A stretch of 64,000 nt of DNA from Candidatus Liminaster caballi (GCA_018065085.1 JAGHUA010000049.1:28252-92251); one strand, 5' to 3'; numbered from the stretch's first letter, positions 27,955 through 37,698 are shown. The notes: generated by a model not told the origin, from the sequence alone. Translations and numbers: made by a program.

Positions 27955-28533
27955 ATGGCATTGATAATGGTTTGGGCAATGATGACTGCCATGGTGCATG
28001 GAGAAATCAGGCTATGCATCGACAAGAACCGCATGTGCATGTTCGTCATCAACGCTGGGAATGACAGCTGCCGGCACGACACCGTTGCCATCTACCCGAT
28101 CTCCTGCGGCCGAGGCTATGGCCACAAGCTCAAGGACGGTGACATGCGCACTCCGGAAGGCACGTTCAGCATCGTCAGCTTCAGCGACAGCCGCGACTGG
28201 GGGCACGACTTCCTCGACGGCCACGGCTACATCCGTGGAGCATACGGCCCATGGTTCATGCGACTGAGCTTCGGTCACGGCATCGGCATTCACGGCACAC
28301 ATGACCCGTCGTCAATGGGTTTCCGAGCCTCTGAGGGCTGCATCCGACTGCGCAATGCCGATGTGGCAGCCTTGAAGAAGATGGTCAGGCGCGGCACGGT
28401 GGTTGAGATTCTGCCCGACACACTGCTGCGCATACAGATGCCCGACAGCGTGCCTCAGATAAAACCTGTCAGCAGCACTGCGGCACAGATTAAACCAATT
28501 GACAGCAAAACAATCATAATCAAAAACCAATAA
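27955..28533 (+). CDS. Secreted L,D-transpeptidase (YkuD family)
   Basis: A 192-residue exported protein. The N-terminus MALIMVWAMMTAMVHG is a signal peptide. The YkuD core has KLKDGDMRTPEGTFSI and the active-site pair HGTHDP near 112 and SEGCIRL with the catalytic Cys near 129. These enzymes make 3-3 peptide cross-links in peptidoglycan or attach proteins to it, in the periplasm. The frame is open upstream to 27811, but the promoter lies within that stretch, and the signal peptide begins at 27955. It is followed 13 bp later by the small lipoprotein gene, and probably starts an operon through asmA-like, glyA and the kinase. Confidence 0.88.
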   Translation: MALIMVWAMMTAMVHGEIRLCIDKNRMCMFVINAGNDSCRHDTVAIYPISCGRGYGHKLKDGDMRTPEGTFSIVSFSDSRDWGHDFLDGHGYIRGAYGPWFMRLSFGHGIGIHGTHDPSSMGFRASEGCIRLRNADVAALKKMVRRGTVVEILPDTLLRIQMPDSVPQIKPVSSTAAQIKPIDSKTIIIKNQ

Positions 28534-28546
28534 AAACAGACAAACT

Positions 28547-28999
28547 ATGAAGAAATTACTCCGAATGATGGCCTGCCTCATTATGGCCACAACAATGTTC
28601 AGCCTGACATCATGCGCAGGAGACGATGAAGAGATCATGCAGGAAGATGACATCAAGGTTGCCGCAGAGCAGATTGTAGGCACATGGCAGCTCAACGGCA
28701 CACGCGAGTTCTGGCGCTTTGACGCTGACGGCAAGGGCTCAAAGGTGTCGCCAAGCCACGGCGAGAACTGGGACAAGGACGAAGACATCAATGAGGGCGA
28801 GGGCAACCGCTTTGAGTGGTATCTCCAGAGCAACGGCCTCATGGTGACATACTTCATGGAGTCAACCGGCGCATACAGCGACCCAGAGCCTGATGCTCCG
28901 TTCATCATCAACAGCATCACCGACAAGGCAATGACCTGGACCACCAACAACGGCAAGGGCACAACCCAGAAGTTCACACGCGTTGGTCAGAACCGATAA
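28547..28999 (+). CDS. Small lipoprotein with lipocalin-like domain
   Basis: A 150-residue protein with a lipoprotein signal peptide ending in LTSC (Cys23), followed by an acidic GDDEE stretch that in Bacteroidetes often marks export to the cell surface. The mature part has GTWQLNG, FWRFDADGKG and repeated beta-strand patterns, as in the lipocalin-like family found widely in Bacteroidales. Ligand and role are unknown. It lies between the L,D-transpeptidase (13 bp) and the AsmA-like gene (18 bp). Confidence 0.65.
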   Translation: MKKLLRMMACLIMATTMFSLTSCAGDDEEIMQEDDIKVAAEQIVGTWQLNGTREFWRFDADGKGSKVSPSHGENWDKDEDINEGEGNRFEWYLQSNGLMVTYFMESTGAYSDPEPDAPFIINSITDKAMTWTTNNGKGTTQKFTRVGQNR

Positions 29000-29017
29000 C
29001 ACATAATCATACGGACA

Positions 29018-32000
29018 ATGAACAAGCCTCTAAAAATCACACTCATCAGCCTTGGATCGCTGGTTGGTGTTCTGGTAGCCGCTTTCGTGGTGGTGTTCAA
29101 TGTGGTGTTCTCGCAGGAACGCCTCACATCCATCGTGCGACAGTTCGCAGGTGATTACGTAACGTGCCAGACAGAGGTCGGATCAGTCGATCTCTCATTG
29201 TTCGGTAATTTCCCCAAGGTATCGCTCAGGCTGAACGATGTGTCGATCGTAAATCCGATGGACAACGCCCCGAGCGATACCGTTCTTTCGGTAAAGGCCC
29301 TCTTTGCCGAGCTTGATGTTATGGACTATCTGCGTGAGGAGAAGGTGACCGTGACCGGCTTCACTCTGCGCAATGCCCAGGCCAACCTCTACATCTCGGC
29401 CGACTCAGTGGCAAACTTCGACATCTTTGCCATCGAGAGCGATACTACTGCCGTGGCAGACACCACCTCGACCGACATCCTCGACCAGCTTTCTCTCCAC
29501 AACATCACCGTCGAGGGCCTCTCAGGCACATTCCTCGACATGACCAGCCAGATGGATGCACGCCTGCTCAATGCCCATCTGACGCTCAACACCGACGCCA
29601 GCCTTCAGGAACTGACCGGTGGCGCAGACATCGACCTCAAGGCCGACGAGATCTACTACAGCGACTCGCTCAACTTCGGACAGATTCTTGACCTCGAACT
29701 CAGGGATGCACGTCTGATGTACGACGGCAAGAACGCCAGCGTCAAGGTTCCGCGTCTCAGGATTGCCGACCAGGAGTATCTCCTTTCGGGCGATATTGCC
29801 CTCTCTGCCCACGTCTGGAACATGAACCTCGACGGCATTGATCTGGCATGGCAGGACGAGCGTCCGACTCTCACAGGTGTCACCAGCATGGACTCTGCAC
29901 AGGTGACCATGGGCGATGAGAACCTCATGTATGTCACCACCGACGCCGTGATGATCGACCTGCCTGTGACAAGCACGGCAGAGCGCTGGACCACCGACGG
30001 CAAGACCACCATCAAGAACCTCATGTTCGCCATGGATCCTGACGGAACCATGGTCGATCACCTCGACCTCGACACACGCTTCAAGGCCTCAACCAATGCT
30101 CAGTTCAACGACTTTACCGTCACCGACATGAGCACGACGCTCGGCAGCCAGACGGTGCAGGGCAACGTGCACGTGGATATGACCGACACAACCGTGCTCA
30201 AAGCCGATGTGGATGTACTGGTCAAGGCCACATCGCTCAACGAGCTTCTTGCCATGATCCCAGCAGCATACGCTGACGCTCTGAAGGGCATGACCGTCAA
30301 CGCCAAGCTCGACGACTCGCGCATCACAGCCGTATGTGAGGTGCGCGGCGATCAGTTCAAGCTCCAGAAGACAAGCATCAAGACCGGCGTACACAGCCTC
30401 GACTATGCCGATGACGCAGCGCTCGCGGCCGACCTCGACAACGTCACCCTCGCCATCAGCTATCCGGCCGGCTCGCGTGGCCGACAGTTCGAAATACGCA
30501 GCAACATAGAAGGCCTTACTGTCAAGCAGCACGATGACAGCACCAACCTCAACGCCGCCATTCCAGACCTCAAGCTGACAGCCCTCATCATGGACGACAT
30601 CATCGACGGCAAGGATCCGCGCCTCAACGCAAAGTTCAGCGGCTCGGCCATCACTGTCGATATGGACGACACCATCAGCGTAAAGATCACAGGCGCCAAC
30701 GGCGAGGCCGACATTGACCTCAAGTCGGTCAAGAACTGCATAAAGATTGCCACAAAGGCTTCGCTCGAAAGCCTCAGCGCCCATGTGGGCAACACGCTCG
30801 ACGGCAGCACCGGAGCACTCGCCCTCGACCTCAAGGCGCTCTATGACGAGAAGCAGGCCGAAATCCTTGACCAGCTGTCGCCCGAAGTGGTCTTCACCCT
30901 CGCCGACGGCAAGTTTGATGTCGATGGCATTCCATACCCCGTGCTTCTGCCTTCTGTCGATGCCTCGTTCGATAAGAATCAGGCTAGGCTCAACAGATGC
31001 CAGCTCAACCTTGGCAACAGCGACCTCGGCCTTGACGGTGTCATCACCAACATCAGCAGCTGGATGAAAGAGCAGGCCATGCTCGAAGGACAGCTCAACC
31101 TCAAGAGCCAGCGCGTGGATGCCGACCAGCTCATGGACCTTGCCAGCGGATTTGGCGTGGAGGAAGAGGCGGCGGAAGAAGGCTCAGCCACCGCATCGTC
31201 AGCAGCCGCCAGCGCATCAGCCGAGCCGACAGTCGAACAGAAGTCCGACACCGTGGCCAACGACCCATTCATGGTGCCAAAGGACGTCAACTTCGTGGTC
31301 AATACCAACGTGAAGGCCGTGACCACCAATGGCAATACGTTCGACAACGTGGGCGGACAGCTCACATGCCGCGACGGCGTGCTGGTGCTCGAAGAGATGG
31401 GCTTCACATCGAAGGCCGCCAGGATGCAGCTCACAGCCCTCTATCGTTCACCTCGCCGCAACAACCTCTTTGCATCGTGGAACTTCCACCTGCTCGACAT
31501 CGACATTGCCGAGATGATACGTCTCGTGCCTGACATTGACACAATCGTGCCTATGCTCTCGGCATTCCAGGGCAAGGCCGAGTTCCACCTCGCCGGCGAG
31601 ACGTCGCTCTTCTCTGACTACTCGCCAAAGATGTCATCGCTCAAGGCCGTTGCCTCGATCGAGGGCAAAGACCTCACCGTGCTCGACAGCGAGACGTTCC
31701 AGACCATCAAGAAGTACCTGTTCAAGGACTGCACCACCAACAAGATCGACACAATGTCAGTCGAGCTTGCCGTGGCTCGCCGCAAGATGACCCTCTACCC
31801 TATGCTCATCGGCTGGGACAAGTATGAGGCCATCATCGCCGGCACACACACCATCACAGGTGCCATGCCGTTCAACTATAATATCTCGATCACCAAGTGT
31901 CCGCTCGTGGGCGGTCACCTCGGCCTGGACATCACCGGCAACATTGACGACATCGACAACATCTCGTTCAAGGTGGGCGGCTGCAAGTATGCCAACCTCT

Positions 32001-32089
32001 ACCGTCCGGAGAAACGTAACGTCACTCAGGAACAGACTCTCGAACTGAAAGACCTCATCAGCACATCGCTCAAACGAACGGTGAAGTGA
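29018..32089 (+). CDS. AsmA-family membrane-anchored protein
   Basis: A 1023-residue protein with a single N-terminal membrane helix (residues ~8-31) and a long beta-rich body. The first segment after the helix (VGSVDLSLFGNFPKVSLRLNDVSI) is the AsmA N-terminal signature, and the C-terminal ~200 residues contain the AsmA-like repeat seen in this family. Around residues 712-740 there is an Ala/Ser/Glu-rich linker (EEEAAEEGSATASSAAAS). AsmA-like proteins span the periplasm and are linked to lipid traffic to the outer membrane. It precedes glyA by 71 bp. In that gap the short motif GACGAA(A/G) is repeated several times. Confidence 0.8.
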   Translation: MNKPLKITLISLGSLVGVLVAAFVVVFNVVFSQERLTSIVRQFAGDYVTCQTEVGSVDLSLFGNFPKVSLRLNDVSIVNPMDNAPSDTVLSVKALFAELDVMDYLREEKVTVTGFTLRNAQANLYISADSVANFDIFAIESDTTAVADTTSTDILDQLSLHNITVEGLSGTFLDMTSQMDARLLNAHLTLNTDASLQELTGGADIDLKADEIYYSDSLNFGQILDLELRDARLMYDGKNASVKVPRLRIADQEYLLSGDIALSAHVWNMNLDGIDLAWQDERPTLTGVTSMDSAQVTMGDENLMYVTTDAVMIDLPVTSTAERWTTDGKTTIKNLMFAMDPDGTMVDHLDLDTRFKASTNAQFNDFTVTDMSTTLGSQTVQGNVHVDMTDTTVLKADVDVLVKATSLNELLAMIPAAYADALKGMTVNAKLDDSRITAVCEVRGDQFKLQKTSIKTGVHSLDYADDAALAADLDNVTLAISYPAGSRGRQFEIRSNIEGLTVKQHDDSTNLNAAIPDLKLTALIMDDIIDGKDPRLNAKFSGSAITVDMDDTISVKITGANGEADIDLKSVKNCIKIATKASLESLSAHVGNTLDGSTGALALDLKALYDEKQAEILDQLSPEVVFTLADGKFDVDGIPYPVLLPSVDASFDKNQARLNRCQLNLGNSDLGLDGVITNISSWMKEQAMLEGQLNLKSQRVDADQLMDLASGFGVEEEAAEEGSATASSAAASASAEPTVEQKSDTVANDPFMVPKDVNFVVNTNVKAVTTNGNTFDNVGGQLTCRDGVLVLEEMGFTSKAARMQLTALYRSPRRNNLFASWNFHLLDIDIAEMIRLVPDIDTIVPMLSAFQGKAEFHLAGETSLFSDYSPKMSSLKAVASIEGKDLTVLDSETFQTIKKYLFKDCTTNKIDTMSVELAVARRKMTLYPMLIGWDKYEAIIAGTHTITGAMPFNYNISITKCPLVGGHLGLDITGNIDDIDNISFKVGGCKYANLYRPEKRNVTQEQTLELKDLISTSLKRTVK

Positions 32090-32160
32090 CGAAGTGACGA
32101 AGGACGAAAGACAAAAGACGAAAAAACGAAATATAACAACATAACAATAAAATAACAACT

Positions 32161-33441
32161 ATGCTACGCGATTCAAAGGTATTTGCGCTAATTGCTGACG
32201 AGCGTGCCCGTCAGATGAAAGGTATTGAACTCATTGCGTCTGAGAACATCGTGAGCGACCAGGTCCTTGAGGCCATGGGTTCTGTGCTCACCAACAAGTA
32301 TGCCGAGGGCTATCCTGGCAAGCGCTATTATGGCGGCTGTCAGGTTGTCGATCAGGTGGAGCAGCTTGCCATCGACCGTCTGAAGGAGATCTTCGGTGCA
32401 TGCTGGGCCAACGTTCAGCCACACTCAGGCGCTCAGGCTAACGAGGCAGTTCTTGCTGCCGTGCTCAACCCGGGCGACACATTCATGGGCCTCAACCTTG
32501 CCCATGGCGGTCACCTCTCACATGGTTCGGCTGTCAACTCTTCCGGCCTGCTCTACAAGCCTGTTGCCTACAATCTCAGCGAGGCTACCGGCCGCGTTGA
32601 CTATGACGAGATGGAGCGTCTCGCCCTTGAGAACAAGCCAAAGCTGATCATCGGCGGCGGCTCGGCCTACAGCCGTGAGTGGGACTATGCACGTATGCGC
32701 CAGATTGCCGACAAGGTAGGCGCCATCCTCATGATCGATATGGCTCACCCAGCTGGTCTCATCGCTGCAGGTCTGCTCGAGAATCCTGTCAAGTATGCGC
32801 ACATCGTAACCACCACCACCCACAAGTCTCTGCGCGGTCCTCGCGGCGGCGCCATCATGATGGGTGTTGACTTCCCTAATCCTAAGGGCACACTCACTCC
32901 TAAGGGCGAGGTAAAGATGATGTCGGCATGTCTCGACTCGTCAGTATTCCCTGGCACACAGGGCGGTCCTCTTGAGCATGTCATTGCTGCCAAGGCAGTT
33001 GCCTTTGGCGAGATTCTGCAGCCCGAGTTCAAGGAGTATGCCATGCAGGTCAAGAAGAACGCTGCCGTTCTGGCAGACGAGCTGACCAAGCGCGGCTTCA
33101 AGATCATCTCTGGCGGCACAGACAATCACTCCATGCTTGTCGATCTGCGCACCAAGTACCCTGAGCTGACCGGCAAGGTGGCTGAGAAGGCTCTCGTTGC
33201 TGCCGACATCACAGCCAACAAGAACATGGTACCGTTCGACTCACGCTCGGCATTCCAGACCTCGGGCATCCGCCTCGGCACTCCTGCTATCACCACACGC
33301 GGCGCCAAGGAGGATCTGATGGTCAAGATTGCTGCCTGGATTGAGGAGGTGCTCAACGATCCTGAGAACGAGGCTGTAATCGCCAAGGTTCGCTCAGAGG
33401 TTAATGCCACAATGGCCGACTATCCACTCTTTGCGTATTGA
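32161..33441 (+). CDS. glyA: Serine hydroxymethyltransferase (GlyA)
   Basis: A 426-residue PLP enzyme that converts serine and tetrahydrofolate into glycine and methylene-tetrahydrofolate. The PLP lysine is Lys222 in [24 protein letters not shown] and QPHSGAQAN are typical N-terminal segments. The length is normal. It is followed after 16 bp by the nucleoside kinase gene. metF, which uses the methylene-tetrahydrofolate made here, lies 2.5 kb away on the other strand. Confidence 0.97.
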   Translation: MLRDSKVFALIADERARQMKGIELIASENIVSDQVLEAMGSVLTNKYAEGYPGKRYYGGCQVVDQVEQLAIDRLKEIFGACWANVQPHSGAQANEAVLAAVLNPGDTFMGLNLAHGGHLSHGSAVNSSGLLYKPVAYNLSEATGRVDYDEMERLALENKPKLIIGGGSAYSREWDYARMRQIADKVGAILMIDMAHPAGLIAAGLLENPVKYAHIVTTTTHKSLRGPRGGAIMMGVDFPNPKGTLTPKGEVKMMSACLDSSVFPGTQGGPLEHVIAAKAVAFGEILQPEFKEYAMQVKKNAAVLADELTKRGFKIISGGTDNHSMLVDLRTKYPELTGKVAEKALVAADITANKNMVPFDSRSAFQTSGIRLGTPAITTRGAKEDLMVKIAAWIEEVLNDPENEAVIAKVRSEVNATMADYPLFAY

Positions 33442-33457
33442 TAACATACCACCAATC

Positions 33458-35134
33458 ATGATTCACATACGCTGCAAGAATAATGGCGTCACCAAGGCGT
33501 TCAACGAAGGTGTTTCGCTCTTCGAGGTCTTTCAGGCCTTTCCCGAACTCGACTTTCCCTATCCACCGATCTCGGCCAAGGTCAACAACGCATCGCAGGG
33601 ACTGAAGTTCCGCGTGTGGCAGAACCGCGACGTGGAGTTTGTGGATGTGCGCGACAGTTCCGGAATGCGCGCCTATGTCCGTTCATTATGCTTCGTGCTC
33701 TATAAGGCCTGTCAGGATGTCTTTCCTGACAGCCGCCTTTATATGGAGCACCCCATCTCGCGCGGCTATTTCTGCAACTTCAAGAAAGCCGACGGGCAGC
33801 CGGCCGGCCAGGCCGACGTGACGCGCATCCGCCAGCGTATGCAGGAGATCATCGATCAGGACATGCCCTTCCGCCGCAATGAGTCGCTGACCGACGAGAC
33901 CGTGCGCATCTTCCGCGAGAGGGGCTACAACGACAAGGTGCGCCTGCTTGAGACCTCTGACCTCATCTACTCTGACTACTACACGCTGGGCGACACGGTC
34001 GATTACTACTACGGCGCGCTTGTGCCATCGGCAGGCTATCTGAAGGTGTTCGGCATAGAAAAGTATCACAACGGCATGCTGCTGCGCGTGCCCGACCGCC
34101 ACAATCCGTCGCAGCTCGCCGCCCTCGAGCATCAGCCCAAGACCTTCGGAGTCTTTGCCGAGAACGTGCGATGGAACATCATCATGGGGCTGCAGAACGT
34201 AGGCGCCGTCAACCAGGCATGCAACCGTGGCGAGGCGAGCAAGCTCATACAGGTGAGCGAGGCACTGCAGGAGAAGAAGATCGTGCAGATTGCCGAGGAG
34301 ATCAATGCGCGCTATCACGACGAGAAGAACCCTGTGCGACTGGTGCTGATCACAGGTCCGTCGAGCTCGGGCAAGACCACATTCTGCAAACGACTCAGCA
34401 TCCAGCTCATGGCGTGCGGCCTGCGTCCGCTGTCGTTCTCGACCGACGATTACTTTGTCAACCGCGTGGATACGCCGAAGTTCCCCGACGGCCGCTATGA
34501 CTTTGAGAACATCAAGGCGGTGGACAACGAGACAATGGAGCGCGACCTGAAGGCCCTGCTCGAAGGCAGGAAGGTCGAGATTCCGGAGTATAACTTTGCC
34601 ACGGGCAAGCGCGAGTACAACGGCAAGCGCCTGCAGCTGGGCGAGGGCAAGATCCTGCTCATCGAGGGCATACACGCCCTGAACCCGATGCTCACAGCCC
34701 AGATTCCCGACCAATATAAATATAAGGTCTATATCTCGACACTGACCAGCATCTCGCTCGACGACCACAACTGGATACCCACGCGCGACAACCGCCTCCT
34801 GCGCCGCATCATACGCGACTATAACAAAGGAGCGTTCTCAGCGCGCGAGACCATTGCGCAGTGGCCGTCGGTCTGCGAGGGCGAGGAGAAATGGATTTAT
34901 CCATATCAGGAGAATGCCGACGTGATGTTCAACTCGGCGCTCAACATCGAGTTTGCCGTGCTCCGTCTGCATGCCGAGCCTATACTGGCGTCCGTGCCGC
35001 GCAACTGTGCGGAGTATAGTGAGGCTCACCGCCTGCTCAAGTTCATCCACTATTTCGTGCCGGTATCAGACAAAGAGATACCGCCCACATCCATCATGCG
35101 AGAGTTTGTGGGCGGCAGTTCGTTCAAATACTGA
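33458..35134 (+). CDS. Nucleoside kinase with N-terminal TGS-like domain (uridine kinase family)
   Basis: A 558-residue protein. The first ~60 residues (MIHIRCKNNGVTKAFNEGVSL) look like a TGS domain as in threonyl-tRNA synthetase. A ThrRS second-additional-domain-like part follows (up to about 280). Next comes a P-loop kinase of the uridine kinase/phosphoribulokinase type with Walker A GPSSSGKTTFC near 300-308 and LIEGIHALNP. This architecture is common in Bacteroidetes and Firmicutes, where it is annotated as uridine kinase or nucleoside kinase. The frame opens 18 codons earlier inside glyA; the ATG at 33458 fits the domain start. The substrate is not shown by sequence. Confidence 0.85.
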   Translation: MIHIRCKNNGVTKAFNEGVSLFEVFQAFPELDFPYPPISAKVNNASQGLKFRVWQNRDVEFVDVRDSSGMRAYVRSLCFVLYKACQDVFPDSRLYMEHPISRGYFCNFKKADGQPAGQADVTRIRQRMQEIIDQDMPFRRNESLTDETVRIFRERGYNDKVRLLETSDLIYSDYYTLGDTVDYYYGALVPSAGYLKVFGIEKYHNGMLLRVPDRHNPSQLAALEHQPKTFGVFAENVRWNIIMGLQNVGAVNQACNRGEASKLIQVSEALQEKKIVQIAEEINARYHDEKNPVRLVLITGPSSSGKTTFCKRLSIQLMACGLRPLSFSTDDYFVNRVDTPKFPDGRYDFENIKAVDNETMERDLKALLEGRKVEIPEYNFATGKREYNGKRLQLGEGKILLIEGIHALNPMLTAQIPDQYKYKVYISTLTSISLDDHNWIPTRDNRLLRRIIRDYNKGAFSARETIAQWPSVCEGEEKWIYPYQENADVMFNSALNIEFAVLRLHAEPILASVPRNCAEYSEAHRLLKFIHYFVPVSDKEIPPTSIMREFVGGSSFKY

Positions 35135-35177
35135 TTCTTTCAGCCGTTTCAGCTCAGTATTTCCATTACAGAATTTC

Positions 35178-35879
35178 TTACTTTCGTGCCTTGCTGGCCT
35201 CGACCATACGGATCACGCCGATGAAGTCGGTGACGTGAGGGTCTGACTCGCCATAGACGGCACGGGCCTTGCTGACAGCCTCGTTGAGCAGGCTGAGCGA
35301 CTTGTCGAAGTTGCCAAGCTTGTAGTTGAGCCAGCCGCAGGTGTAGAGCTGCTCCACGACGTCGCTGTTGGTCTCATCGCTGTGTTCCTGCAGCAGGGCC
35401 AGGGCGCGCTCGTGCATCTCAAGCGAATTGTCGAGCTGGCCGAACTCCTGATAGATACGAGCCACCTTGCGCAGAGCCTTGATCAGCTCGGTGACGGTGG
35501 TGTGAGGGAACAGGCGGTCGAGGATGCGCACGAAAGCCTTCTCGACGAGACGGCCCAGCTCCTCGATGGTCTGATAGTCGTAGGTAGGCACACCATCCAC
35601 GAAATGACGGTCTTTCTGAGCGTCGTCAGCAGGATTGTAGTTGAACACATAGGGGTGGGCGCTCTCAGCCACAGCGAAGCTGATCTGATACTGCTTCAGA
35701 CTGTCCACACCGAAGGGTGAGTTCCACTTCACCACCACATCCACATCGCGTTCGGCAGCCTGCTGCATGAGATGTGGAATAACTTTGCCCATAAGGTACT
35801 CACGGTCGGCCTCGATATCGTTCAAGGTCGGAGTAATCACGAGGCGGATTTCGCCATGATCGTTCAATGTCTTTGCCAT
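35178..35879 (-). CDS. TPR protein with DUF4062-like N-terminal domain
   Basis: A 233-residue soluble protein. The N-terminal ~90 residues (LVITPTLNDIEADREYLMGK, then VIPHLMQQAAERDVDVVV) recall DUF4062, a domain usually found at the front of STAND NTPases and TIR-like stress or defence proteins; the match is by pattern only. Residues ~130-225 form tetratricopeptide-like repeats (LRKVARIYQEFGQLDNSLEMHERALALL and NYKLGNFDKSLSLLNEAV). No NTPase or nuclease motif is present, so this would be a truncated or adaptor form. It lies 54 bp after metF on the same strand. Function unknown. Confidence 0.6.
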   Translation of the reverse strand: MAKTLNDHGEIRLVITPTLNDIEADREYLMGKVIPHLMQQAAERDVDVVVKWNSPFGVDSLKQYQISFAVAESAHPYVFNYNPADDAQKDRHFVDGVPTYDYQTIEELGRLVEKAFVRILDRLFPHTTVTELIKALRKVARIYQEFGQLDNSLEMHERALALLQEHSDETNSDVVEQLYTCGWLNYKLGNFDKSLSLLNEAVSKARAVYGESDPHVTDFIGVIRMVEASKARK

Positions 35880-35933
35880 AGTATAAAATATATAATGTGT
35901 TATATAATTGGGGTCAGTTGTTTCGGCTCATTT

Positions 35934-36893
35934 TTAATATATAGCGCGTGCGATAGCCTCGACCGACTGTGAGGCGTTCATCGAATAGAAATGGATGCTC
36001 GGCACACCGGCGGCACGGAGCTCGCGACACTGGGCGATGCCCCATTCTATGCCCACGGCCCTGACCTGCTCGTTGGTGGAGCATCGGGCCAGCTCGCGCG
36101 CCAGAGGCTCAGGCAGGTCGATGTGGAACGTGCGCGGCAGGAGTGTGCGATGGTTGAGTGTGCCCAGCGGCTTGATGCCCGGCACGATAGGCACGGTGAT
36201 GCCCGCCTTGCGACAGCGATCGACGAACGAGAAGTATTTCTCATTGTCGAAGAACATCTGGGTGACCACGTATCCCGCGCCCTTCTCCACCTTGCGGCAC
36301 AGGGCCTCGATGTCGGCCTCAAGGTTCATGGCCTCCTCATGCTTCTCGGGATAGCCTGCCACGCCGAAAGTGAACTGGCGGCCGTCGCTCAGCATCTCGT
36401 GCTGCGAGCCGTCGATGAGCCTACCGGCGTTGAACTGCATGACCTGCTCACACAGCTCGCTGGCGTGCGAGTGTCCGCCCTCCCTGGGCATGAAGCGCGA
36501 GTCGTCCCTGCCCTTGTCGCCGCGCAGCAGGATGAGGTCGGTGATGCCGATGAACGAAAGGTCGATGAGCTCGTACTCGGTCTCCTGCTGCGAGTATCCG
36601 CTGCAGATCAGGTGAGGCACCACGGGTATGCCATACTTCTCCTTGATGGCGGCAGCGATGGCCACAGTGCCCGGACGATGGCATTCCTGAAGGCGCGTGA
36701 ACACGCCTGGCGCCGTCTCATGATAGACCGTGTCCGAACGGTGGGTGGTGATGTTGATATAGGCAGGGTTGAACTCGCGGAGGCGGTCGATGGTGCGGTA
36801 TATCTGCTCGATGCTCTTGCCCTTGACCGGAGGCAGGACCTCGAAGCTGAATGCCGTGTCGTGCCGGCTCTGGAGGAATGCTGAAACGCTCAT
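35934..36893 (-). CDS. metF: Methylenetetrahydrofolate reductase (MetF)
   Basis: A 319-residue flavoenzyme that reduces methylene-THF to methyl-THF for methionine synthesis. FSFEVLPPVKGKS is the N-terminal signature with the catalytic Glu. LILLRGDKGRDD and FAVGYPEKH-like FGVAGYPEKHEEA and TQMFFDNEKYF are family motifs. The length is normal. A -7 box lies 33 bp upstream of the start codon at 36926-36933 (minus strand). The TPR gene is directly downstream. Confidence 0.95.
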   Translation of the reverse strand: MSVSAFLQSRHDTAFSFEVLPPVKGKSIEQIYRTIDRLREFNPAYINITTHRSDTVYHETAPGVFTRLQECHRPGTVAIAAAIKEKYGIPVVPHLICSGYSQQETEYELIDLSFIGITDLILLRGDKGRDDSRFMPREGGHSHASELCEQVMQFNAGRLIDGSQHEMLSDGRQFTFGVAGYPEKHEEAMNLEADIEALCRKVEKGAGYVVTQMFFDNEKYFSFVDRCRKAGITVPIVPGIKPLGTLNHRTLLPRTFHIDLPEPLARELARCSTNEQVRAVGIEWGIAQCRELRAAGVPSIHFYSMNASQSVEAIARAIY

Positions 36894-36925
36894 CTTTGTG
36901 TCGTGTTGAGTTGATTAAGATGGGG

Positions 36926-36956
36926 CAAAGATAGTTTTTTTCGGCGAAACAAGCGC
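36926..36956 (-). promoter_or_regulatory. metF promoter, -7 box TATCTTTG
   Basis: The minus strand reads TATCTTTGCC at 36933-36926, a perfect -7 box. A TTG-like -33 element is available only at a slightly long spacing of 22 bp, where the minus strand reads TTGCGC near 36958. The 877-bp region 36894-37770 holds this promoter, a small RNA candidate (37060-37249), palindrome array B (37273-37602) and the GH3 promoter (37699-37706), but no gene I can support. Confidence 0.55.
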
Positions 36957-37059
36957 AAAAAACAGTCGTTTTTTAGTCGAAAACGGCAAAAAAAGTCATA
37001 AAAATGCCCGTTTTTTCGCTGTGCAACCGATTTTTATGTTGTAGAACATATAAAAAAAT

Positions 37060-37090
37060 TTGGACAGTCGGGAAATACCCCCTATCTTTG
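37060..37090 (+). promoter_or_regulatory. Strong stand-alone promoter (TTG-N20-TATCTTTG)
   Basis: TTG at 37060-37062 and TATCTTTG at 37083-37090 are exactly 20 bp apart. No protein gene begins within 600 bp downstream, and a strong terminator lies at 37213-37249. This points to a short non-coding transcript rather than a gene promoter. Confidence 0.75.
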
Positions 37091-37095
37091 CACCA

Positions 37096-37249
37096 CCTTA
37101 AAGACATAACCATAACACAATACCTTAAATAACACAACGAATTGACCGAAGAATCCGGTACCGCTGAAAGGCAAAATGAGAAACACATTTTAAATTTGCT
37201 TATAATAGCATGAAAAAAAGGGCAGATCGTGATGATCCTCCCTTTTTTT
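37096..37249 (+). ncRNA. Candidate small RNA of about 150 nt
   Basis: A full promoter (37060-37090) and a hairpin terminator (37213-37249) bracket about 150 nt without a convincing gene. A tiny frame ATG-AGA-AAC-ACA-TTT-TAA occurs at about 37175-37192, and a second ATG lies just before the terminator stem, so a leader peptide or attenuator is also possible. I cannot match it to 6S RNA, tmRNA or another known family by eye. The next gene, the GH3 enzyme, is more than 500 bp away and has its own -7 box. Confidence 0.45.
37213..37249. terminator. Rho-independent terminator, symmetric A/T flanks
   Basis: AAAAAAAGGG pairs with CCCTTTTTTT, with GATC also pairing inside, and a loop of GTGAT. The A-run on one side and the T-run on the other allow it to work in both directions. 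It ends the small RNA candidate. Confidence 0.8.
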
Positions 37250-37272
37250 GTGTCCTGTAAATACCGAAGGGA

Positions 37273-37602
37273 AAGCAAAAACCGTTTCCTAATTCTTGGG
37301 AAGACCAGAAAATTGGTTCTGAGCATTTCCTAAGAGTTAGGAAGTCGTCGGAACAATGTTCCCGGCATTTCCTAAGACTTGAGAAGTCCCCGGAACATTA
37401 TTTTCAGCATTTCCAGAAACCTGGAAGTCGTCAGAACATTGTTCCCGGCATTTCCAGAAACCTAGAAGTCCTCAGAACATTGTTCCGAGCATTTGCTAAG
37501 AGTTAGGAAGTCGTCAGAACATTGTTCCCAGCATTTCCAGAAACATGGAAGTCGTCAGAACAATATTTTCGGTATTCCCAGGCTTTGAGGAAGCACTCAG
37601 CT
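37273..37602 (-). repeat. Palindrome array B (8 dyads, opposite orientation)
   Basis: Same family as array A but on the minus strand. TTTCC-type hairpins begin at 37275, 37326, 37368, 37410, 37451, 37492, 37534 and about 37574, a 41-42-bp period apart from the first step, which contains the terminal segment. GAACAATGTTC or GAACATTGTTC palindromes lie between them. Read on the minus strand the array ends in ...TCAGAACCAATTTT, a hairpin, and GGTTTTTGCTTTC, like the ends of arrays C and D. It lies between divergent metF and GH3, so it is not merely a terminator between converging genes. Confidence 0.9.
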
Positions 37603-37698
37603 TGGATGGTCTGTCCTTTTGAAACATCCAGGATGCCCATATTACCAGATTTATAGCAAATGTTTCATTTTTGTATGTGCGCGTATATAAATATTGCG

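Noticed and set aside
32090..32160. Repeated GACGAA motifs between the AsmA-like gene and glyA as a regulatory array
   Set aside because: The copies are short, irregular and purine-rich, and could be low-complexity sequence; there is no palindrome or promoter box to support a site.
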